Shown in pieces: positions 1 to 6,242 of a DNA stretch of 10,765 bases (the first letter of the stretch is position 1; every line of letters starts with the position of its first letter). The translations under genes were made by a program, and so were the position numbers. Under the pieces are notes generated by a model that was given only the letters and a program-made list of their open reading frames with translations, did not search any database and was not told the DNA's origin. This DNA comes from Deltaproteobacteria bacterium. GTDB lineage: Bacteria; Desulfobacterota; Binatia; Binatales; Binataceae. The stretch is from positions 2,586 through 13,350 of the forward strand of contig JAJYMR010000401.1 of the NCBI GenBank assembly GCA_021786815.1, written 5' to 3'.

Positions 1-22
1 GCGCCGGAAAATCGTACTCCAT
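1..22 (-). CDS. Possible start of another leftward gene (cut by window edge)
   Basis: On the minus strand an ATG at 20-22 opens MEYDFPA and runs off the left edge. The frame is also open upstream as far as a TGA at 146-148 without another ATG, so this start is plausible. Only a weak GGACGG lies upstream. Seven codons are not enough to name a family or even to prove a gene. Confidence 0.25.
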
Positions 23-60
23 GCCGCCGTCCGAAATTTGGAGTGTTTCGTCGGCAGTTG

Positions 61-81
61 CCCGGCAATTCGCGTGCCGGG
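61..81. repeat. Perfect inverted repeat (hairpin)
   Basis: CCCGGCA (61-67) and TGCCGGG (75-81) pair over 7 bp around the loop ATTCGCG. There is no T-run on either side. It lies about 40 bp before the possible ATG at 22, so it may be an operator-like or leader structure, or chance in GC-rich DNA. Confidence 0.35.
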
Positions 82-128
82 TCTCACACGAGTCTTTCCT
101 TCGAAGAAGCAAACCCGCTGCGCCTTTT

Positions 129-168
129 ACGTGGCGCCGAAGGCGTCAACGTGGCGCAAATCGCGCCA
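129..168. repeat. Short direct repeat with adjoining inverted repeat
   Basis: ACGTGGCGC occurs at 129-137 and again at 149-157, 20 bp apart start to start, about two helical turns. The second copy overlaps an inverted repeat TGGCGC (152-157) / GCGCCA (163-168) with loop AAATC. The spacing is compatible with a protein-binding site, but no family is recognised. Confidence 0.3.
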
Positions 169-219
169 GTGCGTACAGACTCGTCCGGCTGGGACCTGCC
201 GAGAGTGCAACCGAATATC

Positions 220-240
220 TCTTCGCCGCGGGCGCGAAGA
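220..240 (-). terminator. Hairpin 34 bp after the MqnC-like stop, possible terminator
   Basis: TCTTCGC (220-226) and GCGAAGA (234-240) form a perfect 7-bp stem with a 7-base loop. It lies 34 bp beyond the stop codon, where a terminator would be expected, but no T-run follows it on the minus strand, so a rho-independent terminator of the classic kind is doubtful. It could also just slow or stabilise transcript ends. Confidence 0.3.
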
Positions 241-273
241 CGAACTGCTCCCCTATGTTTGGGCCTGGTCCTC

Positions 274-1458
274 TCAGTTGCCGTCGTTGCGCGCCGCCAT
301 CGCCTCGGTCTTTCGCTCGTCGCGAGCGAGGACGTTGTAATACGGATCGCGCAACGCCGGGACGAAGCCCGCGTCCTCGATACATCGCCGGACCTCGATG
401 AGCAGCGCCTGGTTGGGATCGGGTAGATGCTTTCCGGCGGCGACGATCGTCGCGTTAATCGCGTTGATCGAACCAGTGCCGCAGAGATCGTTGGCTCCCG
501 AGCGCAGCGCCGTGGTTGCGACGGCGAAGCCCATCGTTCGCCATACAGCCCGATGGTTGACGAAGTTGTCAAGCGCGAGCCGCGAGATCGCCACATTGCG
601 GACGTACTCGGCGGCAATTTCGTCTCCGCTCTGCTGCGACGCCATGTTCTTGAGCCGCGTGTGTTCCAGCCTGGCCGGCCACACCTTGTAAGCCGCAAAG
701 CCGCTGCCGTAACGTTGCAGCGCGCGCTCCTGCTGCTCGCGTAGTGCAAGCAGATGCTCGACGCGCTGGCCGAGAGTCTCGCCGAACCCAGTCACCATCC
801 CGACCCACGCAATTTGAAGGTGAAGGCTTTGCGCCGCGTCCACGATTCGGAACCAGTCGCCGGTCATTATCCGGGTCGGAGCCGCGTTGCGGCGCACCTC
901 GTCGACCAGTATCTCGGAGGCGGCGCCGGGCATACCGTCCAGACCCGCGTCCTTCAGTTCGGCAAGAAGGTCATAGGCCGCGCGCCCGGTAAGCTTCTCC
1001 AAGCCGAGGATCTCCTCGGGGCTGAGCGCGTCGACATGCACCTGCGGGTAATCGCGCTTCAGCATCCGCATCAGGTCGAGATACCAACTGAACGCGAGAT
1101 CGGGATTGACGCCGCCCTGCATAAGGACGTCGCTGCCGCCCACGCGCACTATCTCGTCCATCTGCCGGGCTATCTCGTCGAAGCTTAGCGTGTAGGCGCC
1201 TTCCTGATGGCGCGCGCGATAAAACGCGCAGAACCTGCACGCGACCGTGCAGACATTTGTATAGTCGATATTGCCGCCGATTGAGTACGTGGCGGTTTCG
1301 GGATCCGTCTGCCTGAGCCGCGCTTCGTGGGCGGCTTGTGCGACTTCGTCGGCGGGCAGGCCGTATAGTGCGATAATCTCGTCGCGCGAAAGCCTGTGGC
1401 CGGCGGCCGCACGGCCCAGGATGCGGCTCGATGTTTGTGGATTCACGTGAATGTTCAT
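274..1458 (-). CDS. MqnC/CofH-family radical SAM protein (divergent dehypoxanthine futalosine cyclase-like)
   Basis: A 394-aa radical SAM protein of the MqnC/MqnE/CofG/CofH group. The cluster motif is CTVACRFC (Cys70, Cys74, Cys77), in a context typical of the group (GNIDYTNVC before, AFYRA after, LMQGGVNPDL at 112-121). In the futalosine route to menaquinone MqnC cyclises dehypoxanthine futalosine; CofH makes part of F420. This protein keeps the overall layout (LSPEEI, YDLLAELKDAGLDGMPG, SEIL, RVEHLLALR), but the C-terminal region reads ANDLCGTGSINAINATIVAAG instead of the usual GxND.GxT.xEENV motif, with no Glu. TGFGET replaces the MMFGHVET-like stretch. It may be MqnC with relaxed motifs or a relative with another product. 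The start at 1458 is chosen because AGAGGAAG lies four bases upstream; an ATG at 1524 would add a basic, arginine-rich 22 residues and overlap moaA. Confidence 0.85.
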   Translation of the reverse strand: MNIHVNPQTSSRILGRAAAGHRLSRDEIIALYGLPADEVAQAAHEARLRQTDPETATYSIGGNIDYTNVCTVACRFCAFYRARHQEGAYTLSFDEIARQMDEIVRVGGSDVLMQGGVNPDLAFSWYLDLMRMLKRDYPQVHVDALSPEEILGLEKLTGRAAYDLLAELKDAGLDGMPGAASEILVDEVRRNAAPTRIMTGDWFRIVDAAQSLHLQIAWVGMVTGFGETLGQRVEHLLALREQQERALQRYGSGFAAYKVWPARLEHTRLKNMASQQSGDEIAAEYVRNVAISRLALDNFVNHRAVWRTMGFAVATTALRSGANDLCGTGSINAINATIVAAGKHLPDPNQALLIEVRRCIEDAGFVPALRDPYYNVLARDERKTEAMAARNDGN

Positions 1459-1462
1459 CGCT

Positions 1463-1470
1463 CTTCCTCT
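1463..1470 (-). promoter_or_regulatory. Ribosome-binding site that decides the MqnC-like start
   Basis: AGAGGAAG reads on the minus strand, with its end 4 bases from the ATG at 1458. It supports that start over the in-frame ATG at 1524, which lies inside the moaA stop region. Confidence 0.6.
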
Positions 1471-1513
1471 CACAGTCGTCCGGTGCACTTGGCGCCGGCG
1501 GCAAAGCGGTTTC

Positions 1514-2536
1514 CTAACCGCCAAGAACGTTCATGCTGACTTCGCCACGCCCGCGCAACTCGATAAATCCCGCGGGTTTGTTCCAAATCGCCTCGCGCAC
1601 AAGCGAATCGAGGCTCTCGGCCCCGCCGGCGCTTCGGGCAAGCGCCTCGCGCAGGTCAACGCCCGCCGGCGCAAAAAGGCAGGAAAAAACCCGGCCGTCC
1701 GCGGTCAGCCGCACGCGGTCGCATCGGGCGCAGAACGGGTTCGAAACTGTCGCGATAATTCCCAGTTGGAACTTCGAGTCGAGCAGATAATACGAGGCCG
1801 GCTCGTTCGTGCGTTCCGTTGCCGATACCTCGAACCTTTCGCATACCAGCGCAAGAATCTCCCTCTCAGTTACTACCTTGTCGGCGCTCCAGAAGCCGCG
1901 GCCGTCGAGCGGCATGAATTCGATGAACCTGAGCGGAAGGTCTTCGCTCACGGCAAATTCCGTCAGAGGAACGATTTCGTCCTGGTTCATCCCCCGGATT
2001 ACCACCGCGTTGAGCTTTACGCGCAAACCGGCCTTGCGGGCCGCCTCGATACCGCGAAGGACGTCGCGCACCTGGCCGCCGCCGGTCATCCGCGAAAACA
2101 GCGCGGGCGAAATCGCGTCGAGGCTCACGTTCACGTCGTCGAGTCCCGCTCTGGCAAGCGCCCCGGCAAACCGCGCAAGCATCACGCCGTTGCTCGAAAG
2201 CGAGACGCGGTTTAGCCCCGACGCGCGCAGATCCGCGAGCATCCGCACGAACCCGGCCACGCCCCGGCGCACGAGCGGTTCGCCGCCGGTAAGGCGCACT
2301 TGCTCGATACCAAGTCTCCTTACGAAGAAACCGACGAGCGCATGAAGCTCCTCGAACCGAAGAATGTCCGCGCGCGGCTTCCAGACCGGGCATTCGGGCA
2401 TGCAATACACGCATCGGTAGTTGCACCGATCCGTCAGCGACACCCGAAGCTTGCGCTTTACCCTGCCGAAGCGGTCGGCGATGGCCGGACGGGCAGTGTC
2501 CGCTTGGCGCTCCGGATGCGGGCCGCCGGGATTCAT
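1514..2536 (-). CDS. moaA: GTP 3',8-cyclase MoaA (molybdenum cofactor biosynthesis)
   Basis: A 340-aa radical SAM enzyme that converts GTP to 3',8-cyclo-GTP, the first step of molybdopterin synthesis. The SAM-cluster motif is CNYRCVYC with Cys38, Cys42 and Cys45, introduced by LRVSLTDR as in MoaA proteins. TGGEPL (83-88) is the conserved SAM-binding stretch. The second [4Fe-4S] cluster, which binds GTP, uses Cys269, Cys272 and Cys286 (FCARCDRVRLTADGRVFSC). The C-terminus ends in Gly-Gly (NVLGG), the dipeptide needed for activity in characterised MoaA. All key residues are therefore present and it should be active. The ATG at 2536 has a strong AGGGGAGGG seven bases upstream. It sits 70 bp after the membrane-protein gene and 55 bp before the next one. 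Its presence in the cluster fits dedicated cofactor supply for the tandem Mo enzymes; no other moa, moe or mob gene is in the window. Confidence 0.97.
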   Translation of the reverse strand: MNPGGPHPERQADTARPAIADRFGRVKRKLRVSLTDRCNYRCVYCMPECPVWKPRADILRFEELHALVGFFVRRLGIEQVRLTGGEPLVRRGVAGFVRMLADLRASGLNRVSLSSNGVMLARFAGALARAGLDDVNVSLDAISPALFSRMTGGGQVRDVLRGIEAARKAGLRVKLNAVVIRGMNQDEIVPLTEFAVSEDLPLRFIEFMPLDGRGFWSADKVVTEREILALVCERFEVSATERTNEPASYYLLDSKFQLGIIATVSNPFCARCDRVRLTADGRVFSCLFAPAGVDLREALARSAGGAESLDSLVREAIWNKPAGFIELRGRGEVSMNVLGG

Positions 2537-2543
2537 GCGTGCG

Positions 2544-2552
2544 CCCTCCCCT
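2544..2552 (-). promoter_or_regulatory. moaA: Strong ribosome-binding site before moaA
   Basis: AGGGGAGGG on the minus strand, seven bases ahead of the ATG at 2536. The 70-bp gap before it (2537-2606) is the widest in the gene chain and shows no clear promoter or terminator. Confidence 0.6.
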
Positions 2553-2606
2553 CGCGTTCGGCTGCGCGCGACGCGTACGCGCGGTCTTCGACTCTCGCCA
2601 CATTCC

Positions 2607-3137
2607 TCAAAAACCGAATCCTCCGAACCTGAGAAATCCGCCGACCACTATCGCCAGCATCGAGACGGCCACGTTGTACCGCGCCAACCATCGCATCCAG
2701 TTCGCGTAGCGCATCGCATCCGCCCTCGCCCCTTCCACGAGCTGGCGGCTTGCATCGTAGGGAAGCTTCACCACGACGCGCGGGCGCAAATAGAACGTCA
2801 AGATGCTCGCGGTAACAATCAGCGTGCCCCAAATCGTGATCATCGTAACCAGCGCCATTCCATAGCCGCTCATGTAGAAGGCGGCGTGGACGAACTGCCC
2901 GAGCGTACCAAGCCGCCAGAGCGTCAAAAGTCCGGTCAACGGAAGGCCAACCAGCGTTATCCAGTTCAGGATGGCGAAGTCCGTTCCCAGCCGGTCGCCG
3001 AGGCGCGCGGCCTGGCCGGGAGGGATCAGATCCAGGCGCGGTGTGAGCAGAAAATCCAAGAACACGTTGGAGCCCACGAAAATCGCCGCGAACAGCAGAT
3101 GCAGCGCGATCAGGATTTGCAGTTCGAGCGTGATCAC
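2607..3137 (-). CDS. Small integral membrane protein, about four transmembrane helices (CopD-like appearance)
   Basis: A 176-aa hydrophobic protein starting with GTG that overlaps the U32 stop by four bases (GTGA), with GGAG about 9 bases upstream. Membrane segments are visible at about 7-31 (LIALHLLFAAIFVGSNVFLDFLL is 23 residues in that span, here described by its start LIALHLL), 55-75, 83-115 and 153-172. The first segment resembles the LHxxxAxxWVG start of CopD/DUF2269-type membrane proteins. His13 lies in the first helix and His84 just at the third, which could bind haem b or a metal, but that is inference. Between helices 3 and 4 there is a basic, soluble stretch (YLRPRVVVKLPYDASRQ). 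The C-terminus ends in GGFLRFGGFGF. It could be the membrane anchor or electron-transfer partner of the molybdenum enzyme; the family link is weak. Confidence 0.78.
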   Translation of the reverse strand: MITLELQILIALHLLFAAIFVGSNVFLDFLLTPRLDLIPPGQAARLGDRLGTDFAILNWITLVGLPLTGLLTLWRLGTLGQFVHAAFYMSGYGMALVTMITIWGTLIVTASILTFYLRPRVVVKLPYDASRQLVEGARADAMRYANWMRWLARYNVAVSMLAIVVGGFLRFGGFGF

Positions 3138-4255
3138 CGGCCACTCCGATAGCTTCCGACCCGAATCGTCTCCAGGTCCGCGGCAAGTCCCTCGGCGCAG
3201 TCCCCGCTACGTCCTTTGATCGAAACCGCCCGCCGCGCCCATCGCCCGCAATAATCGCAACTCTCGCAATCGAGCGAGCAGCGGTCCTCGCGAAAGAACC
3301 GCAGGAAGCCGTCGAGCTTGCGGCCGTCGATACGGACGTCCAGCGGTTTTGGCGCATCTCCCATGAGCGACATCGGCGGCTGGATGCCGACGAGCAGTTG
3401 CGCAACGTCGCGGCATCGGCGCGCTTGATAGGCGCCGGCCGCCATCGCTATCCAATCGGTATGCGAGCTCGGCCCCTCACCCATTTTCTCACGGCCCGCG
3501 ACCTTGAACAGGTCGATGCCCAGATCCTCGTAGACGCCGAGGTCTTCGGGCCGAACCCAAGGGGAACGCAGGTATTCCGCGCCGTCGGCGACTTTTTTCA
3601 GCGAGCACTGGTAGTAGCAGTAGTCAACGTAGTATCTGCCCGCGATACTCTCACCGGAGTGAGAAATCATGTTGGAATGATACTGGCGAATCGGGCAACT
3701 GAGCAGGCATCCCTCGTTTACCACGAGCGACAGCCGGCATCCCGCCGATTTCCGGATCGCTTCGAGACGGCGGAAGTCGCGGTTCACCTGCGGGTCGAGA
3801 TGAATCACCGTGGCGCCGAGATCCTCGAAGAACTTCGCCTTGCGCGGGTCGTCAACCGACGCGAGCACCGAGATGTGCAGCTCGAGCGCCGGAAAATGTT
3901 CGCGTACAAGCTCCATCAGGAACGGATTCGCCGTGACCACGCCAGCCGCGCCGATCTCGGCGACCCATTCGAGGCGCTGAAGCAGTTGCCCACGCCCCTC
4001 CTCGGAATACTCCTTATTGCCCAGGCAGGTCGCGTTCATCACGTATATGAAGCGGATTCCGTGCCGTGCAGCCTCCTCTATATGGGCGGCGACATCTTCT
4101 TCGCTTGCCTGGGACAGCACGAAAGCCGGCCGCAAGGTCGCTTCCGCCGGCAAGCTGCCGTAAATGTACTCGGGCGCGAAGGGCGCGATTCGGCGGATTA
4201 GCGTGGGATCCCAGTTGGTCGGGAGCATCAATTTGATATTGCGCGCCTTATCCAT
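3134..4255 (-). CDS. Peptidase U32 family protein (UbiU/UbiV/TrhP-like) with extra C-terminal cysteine cluster
   Basis: A 373-aa TIM-barrel-like protein of the U32 family. Despite the name, characterised bacterial members (UbiU, UbiV, TrhP/YegQ) are involved in O2-independent hydroxylation of ubiquinone precursors or of tRNA, not proteolysis. The core has VVNEGCLLSCPIRQYH (178-193, Cys183 and Cys187) and YYVDYCYYQCSLKK (208-221, Cys213 and Cys217). These cysteine pairs are candidates for a [4Fe-4S] site. A second group sits near the C-terminus in RCSLDCESCDYCGRW (325-339: Cys326, 330, 333, 336), spaced like a metal or Fe-S site. LDPQVNRDF at 153-161 follows the barrel strand typical of the family. 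The ATG overlaps the upstream gene by 8 bp, with GGGA about 9 bases ahead, and the TGA overlaps the next GTG by 4 bp. Placed between an ANL protein and a membrane protein, its substrate is unknown. Confidence 0.85.
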   Translation of the reverse strand: MDKARNIKLMLPTNWDPTLIRRIAPFAPEYIYGSLPAEATLRPAFVLSQASEEDVAAHIEEAARHGIRFIYVMNATCLGNKEYSEEGRGQLLQRLEWVAEIGAAGVVTANPFLMELVREHFPALELHISVLASVDDPRKAKFFEDLGATVIHLDPQVNRDFRRLEAIRKSAGCRLSLVVNEGCLLSCPIRQYHSNMISHSGESIAGRYYVDYCYYQCSLKKVADGAEYLRSPWVRPEDLGVYEDLGIDLFKVAGREKMGEGPSSHTDWIAMAAGAYQARRCRDVAQLLVGIQPPMSLMGDAPKPLDVRIDGRKLDGFLRFFREDRCSLDCESCDYCGRWARRAVSIKGRSGDCAEGLAADLETIRVGSYRSGR

Positions 4256-5540
4256 TTGATATCCCGATTTCCCGGCCGTCGATTACCTGGCGAAAGCCCC
4301 AGTTGATTCGAAGACCACCGAGCCAGACGATTCGCGCGCGCGCGACGCCAAGCCGGCTCCGGAGCCTGTCGGCCGTATCGTCGCCGTCGCACTCCCCGCC
4401 TTCGATAGCGACCGTCAGGACCTCGGAGGCACCCGACCGATCGCGAATCAGCAGAACATTTCGCCCAAGCAGGGCGGGATTCTCCTCGACGCAAAGGCGA
4501 ACGTCGTAGGCGGTGATCATCCGCTCGCCCACCATCACACTGCTTTCCGGACGCCCGTAGATCTTGAGCCTTCGAAAAGTGCATCCGCACTCGCACTCGC
4601 CCGTGGCGAACGCCGCGATGTCGCCGGTGTCGTAGCGGACAAAAATGCTTCCAGCAGCGGCAAGTTTGGTGACAACAAGCCGCCCACGCTCGCCGGCCGC
4701 AACCGGCGCGCCGTCCGCGTCGACGACTTCGAGATAGCAAACGTCCTCGTGAATGTGAGGCGTAGCGTGCAGCCGGCAGTCGTCGAGCGCGGCGCCTTCC
4801 TGCGTGCCGGAACGTTCGAAAACGTCGCCGACCTGAAGCCGCGCCCTGAGAAATTCCCGCATTCGCGGCGTAAGCGGCAGCCCGACGGCGACGATCGACT
4901 CGACGCCTCGGAAAGCTTCTGCCAGACGAAGATCGTCGTGTGCGGCCCGGCGCACGAGCGCGAGCAGAAACGGGGCGGTCGTGGTGACAAACCGCGGCCG
5001 AACCGAGGTAAGCGTACGAAGGAACGAATCCATGTTGTCGGGGCCGAGGCTTCCCCAGAAAAACGCGCAATCGCCGCCGAGCCGGGCTATGGCGTGCGTC
5101 TCGCACGCGGCCAGGCGATGCCACACCGGACTCATCAGAAGCGCGGTCATGCCGGGCGCGAAGCCGGCCCATCGAAAGCCGCGCATCGTGGGCGCGATGT
5201 AAATCTCCTCCTCGGTTGCGCCAAGCCAAAGCAGGAGCGGCTCGCCCGAAGTTCCGCGCGTGCTGAAGCCGACCGGGCCGTCGCACGGGTTGGCCCAACC
5301 GCCGCGCGCCTTGAGCAGGTCCTGCTTGGTGATGATCGGCAGGCGCGCGAAGTCGTCGAACGAGTCGAGCCCGCTTTCCCGAAGCCCCGCTTTCGACCAC
5401 AGGCTCCGATAGAACGAGACGTTCGCGCGCGCATGAGCCACGACCTCGCGCAACCGGTCGAGTTGCCAGCTTCTGAGCCGCGCGCTCGGCCATCGCTCGA
5501 TTTCCTCGAACCAGTCCTGCGCGTGTGAAGTCTCAGGCAT
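4248..5540 (-). CDS. Phenylacetate-CoA ligase (PaaK)-family AMP-binding protein
   Basis: A 430-aa protein of normal length for the PaaK family, which adenylates an aromatic or other carboxylic acid and passes it to CoA. The N-terminal helical region (residues 9-80: LDRLREVVAHARANVSFYRSLW, LPIITKQDLL) is characteristic. The ATP loop is STRGTSGEP (93-101) instead of SSGTTGxP. RYDTGD (302-307) is the ribose/AMP-binding motif, followed by a cysteine-rich CECGC (316-320) and IYGRPES (327-333), the hinge to the C-terminal domain. At the C-terminus, where related ligases have a catalytic lysine (G-K-x-x-R-V-x-D-x-R), this protein reads WGFRQVIDGR (414-423) with no lysine at the aligned place. It could therefore adenylate but be poor at the half reaction that needs that residue. 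The alignment was made by eye, so the point is tentative. It is the only one of the three ANL-type neighbours with an intact-looking AMP site. No strong ribosome-binding site is seen before its ATG. Confidence 0.88.
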   Translation of the reverse strand: MPETSHAQDWFEEIERWPSARLRSWQLDRLREVVAHARANVSFYRSLWSKAGLRESGLDSFDDFARLPIITKQDLLKARGGWANPCDGPVGFSTRGTSGEPLLLWLGATEEEIYIAPTMRGFRWAGFAPGMTALLMSPVWHRLAACETHAIARLGGDCAFFWGSLGPDNMDSFLRTLTSVRPRFVTTTAPFLLALVRRAAHDDLRLAEAFRGVESIVAVGLPLTPRMREFLRARLQVGDVFERSGTQEGAALDDCRLHATPHIHEDVCYLEVVDADGAPVAAGERGRLVVTKLAAAGSIFVRYDTGDIAAFATGECECGCTFRRLKIYGRPESSVMVGERMITAYDVRLCVEENPALLGRNVLLIRDRSGASEVLTVAIEGGECDGDDTADRLRSRLGVARARIVWLGGLRINWGFRQVIDGREIGISNG

Positions 5541-5546
5541 CAGCGT

Positions 5547-6242
5547 TCAACCGTCTTGCGTCCAGGCCGCGGGCGAAATCCGCGGGTCGTCGAGACCGAG
5601 CGCGCAGCGACCCGGCACGGAACTCCATCCGGCGGGCAAATGCCACGTCGTTGCGCCAGCGTGGAGCAGGTTCGAAACTTCATCGCCGTCAAGCCGATAA
5701 ACTCCTGCACGCAGGTGAAAGCGCCCGCACTCGCGGCATTCCGGCGCCATCAGCAGGCTCGACGGCACGTGAAGAAGGAAGCGCCAGGGCGTGGCGCCGA
5801 CGCGCACGGGCGGCGGATCCTCGTCGTTGAAGGCCACGATGGTGCGCGGATGCAGCGTCCGAGAGCCGTTTCGCGCTTTCTTGCCCATCTCGGCGGAGAG
5901 AAGCGCGGTGACGTCGGCGCGGACCACGAGCGCGTCAACCGCGACCTGTTCGAGCACCGCCGGCGTCAGAGTCACGCGCTCGGGGGAAGCGTCGAGGCAG
6001 ATGAAACGGCCGTCCAGCCGTTCGGCGACGCCACGCGCGAGCCCCGGCATCAGAAGCGACGAGCCGAGAAACGAAAGCGGGCTGCTGCCGAAATCCTGCA
6101 CGGCGAGTGTCGCTCCGCGTTTTACTCCCATCAACTCGTAACACCAGGAAAGATGCTCGGCCCACGCGTCGAGGGCGCCGGCGGCAAAGACGAGCCGTCC
6201 GTTCGGAACGTCGAACAGGAGCCTTGTTTCAGTCAGCGACAT
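5547..6242 (-). CDS. PaaK-like partial ANL-domain protein, function unknown
   Basis: A 231-aa protein with no firm family assignment by eye. Residues 8-115 (LLFDVPNGRLVFAAG, AWAEHLSWCYELMGVKRG, then SLLMPGLARGVAERL) resemble the part of phenylacetate-CoA ligases after the ATP loop, where a helix is followed by a 'GVxPGD'-like turn. The loop itself (TSGTTGxP) is replaced by FDVPNGRLVF. Residues 156-186 (FLLHVPSSLLMAPECRECGRF and HLRAGVYRLDG) carry a CxxC pair like the CxCG region of PaaK proteins. It lacks an obvious adenylation site. The start at 6242 is preferred over an upstream ATG at 6395 because it has GGGAGG five bases ahead and overlaps the previous gene by only 14 bp; the longer N-terminus would be arginine-rich and lie inside that gene. 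The next start is 6 bp after its stop. It may work in complex with the two ANL neighbours. Confidence 0.75.
   Translation of the reverse strand: MSLTETRLLFDVPNGRLVFAAGALDAWAEHLSWCYELMGVKRGATLAVQDFGSSPLSFLGSSLLMPGLARGVAERLDGRFICLDASPERVTLTPAVLEQVAVDALVVRADVTALLSAEMGKKARNGSRTLHPRTIVAFNDEDPPPVRVGATPWRFLLHVPSSLLMAPECRECGRFHLRAGVYRLDGDEVSNLLHAGATTWHLPAGWSSVPGRCALGLDDPRISPAAWTQDG

Larger units (their letters stand above)
23..273. other. Intergenic, GC-rich, hairpin-prone region after the MqnC-like gene
   Basis: These 251 bases follow the last gene of the cluster. I see no convincing coding frame: the open frames here run in several phases and contain mostly arginine, serine and proline. It holds three perfect short inverted repeats (61-81, 152-168 and 220-240) and one 9-bp direct repeat. 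No clear -35/-10 pair was found for a gene at the left edge. Confidence 0.5.

Noticed and set aside
84..749. A 221-codon minus-strand frame crossing the end of the MqnC-like gene.
   Set aside because: It is out of phase with the motif-bearing frame and is Arg/Ser/Thr-rich without any domain.
1459..1524. A longer N-terminus for the MqnC-like protein starting at 1524.
   Set aside because: The added 22 residues are arginine-rich, unlike the family, and the 1458 ATG has a good ribosome-binding site.
1451..2215. A 254-codon plus-strand frame opposite moaA.
   Set aside because: moaA has every catalytic motif on the other strand; the antisense frame has none.
4228..5493. A 421-codon open frame on the minus strand overlapping the PaaK-like gene in another phase.
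   Set aside because: Its translation is extremely rich in arginine with no motif, while the neighbouring phase shows clear PaaK signatures.
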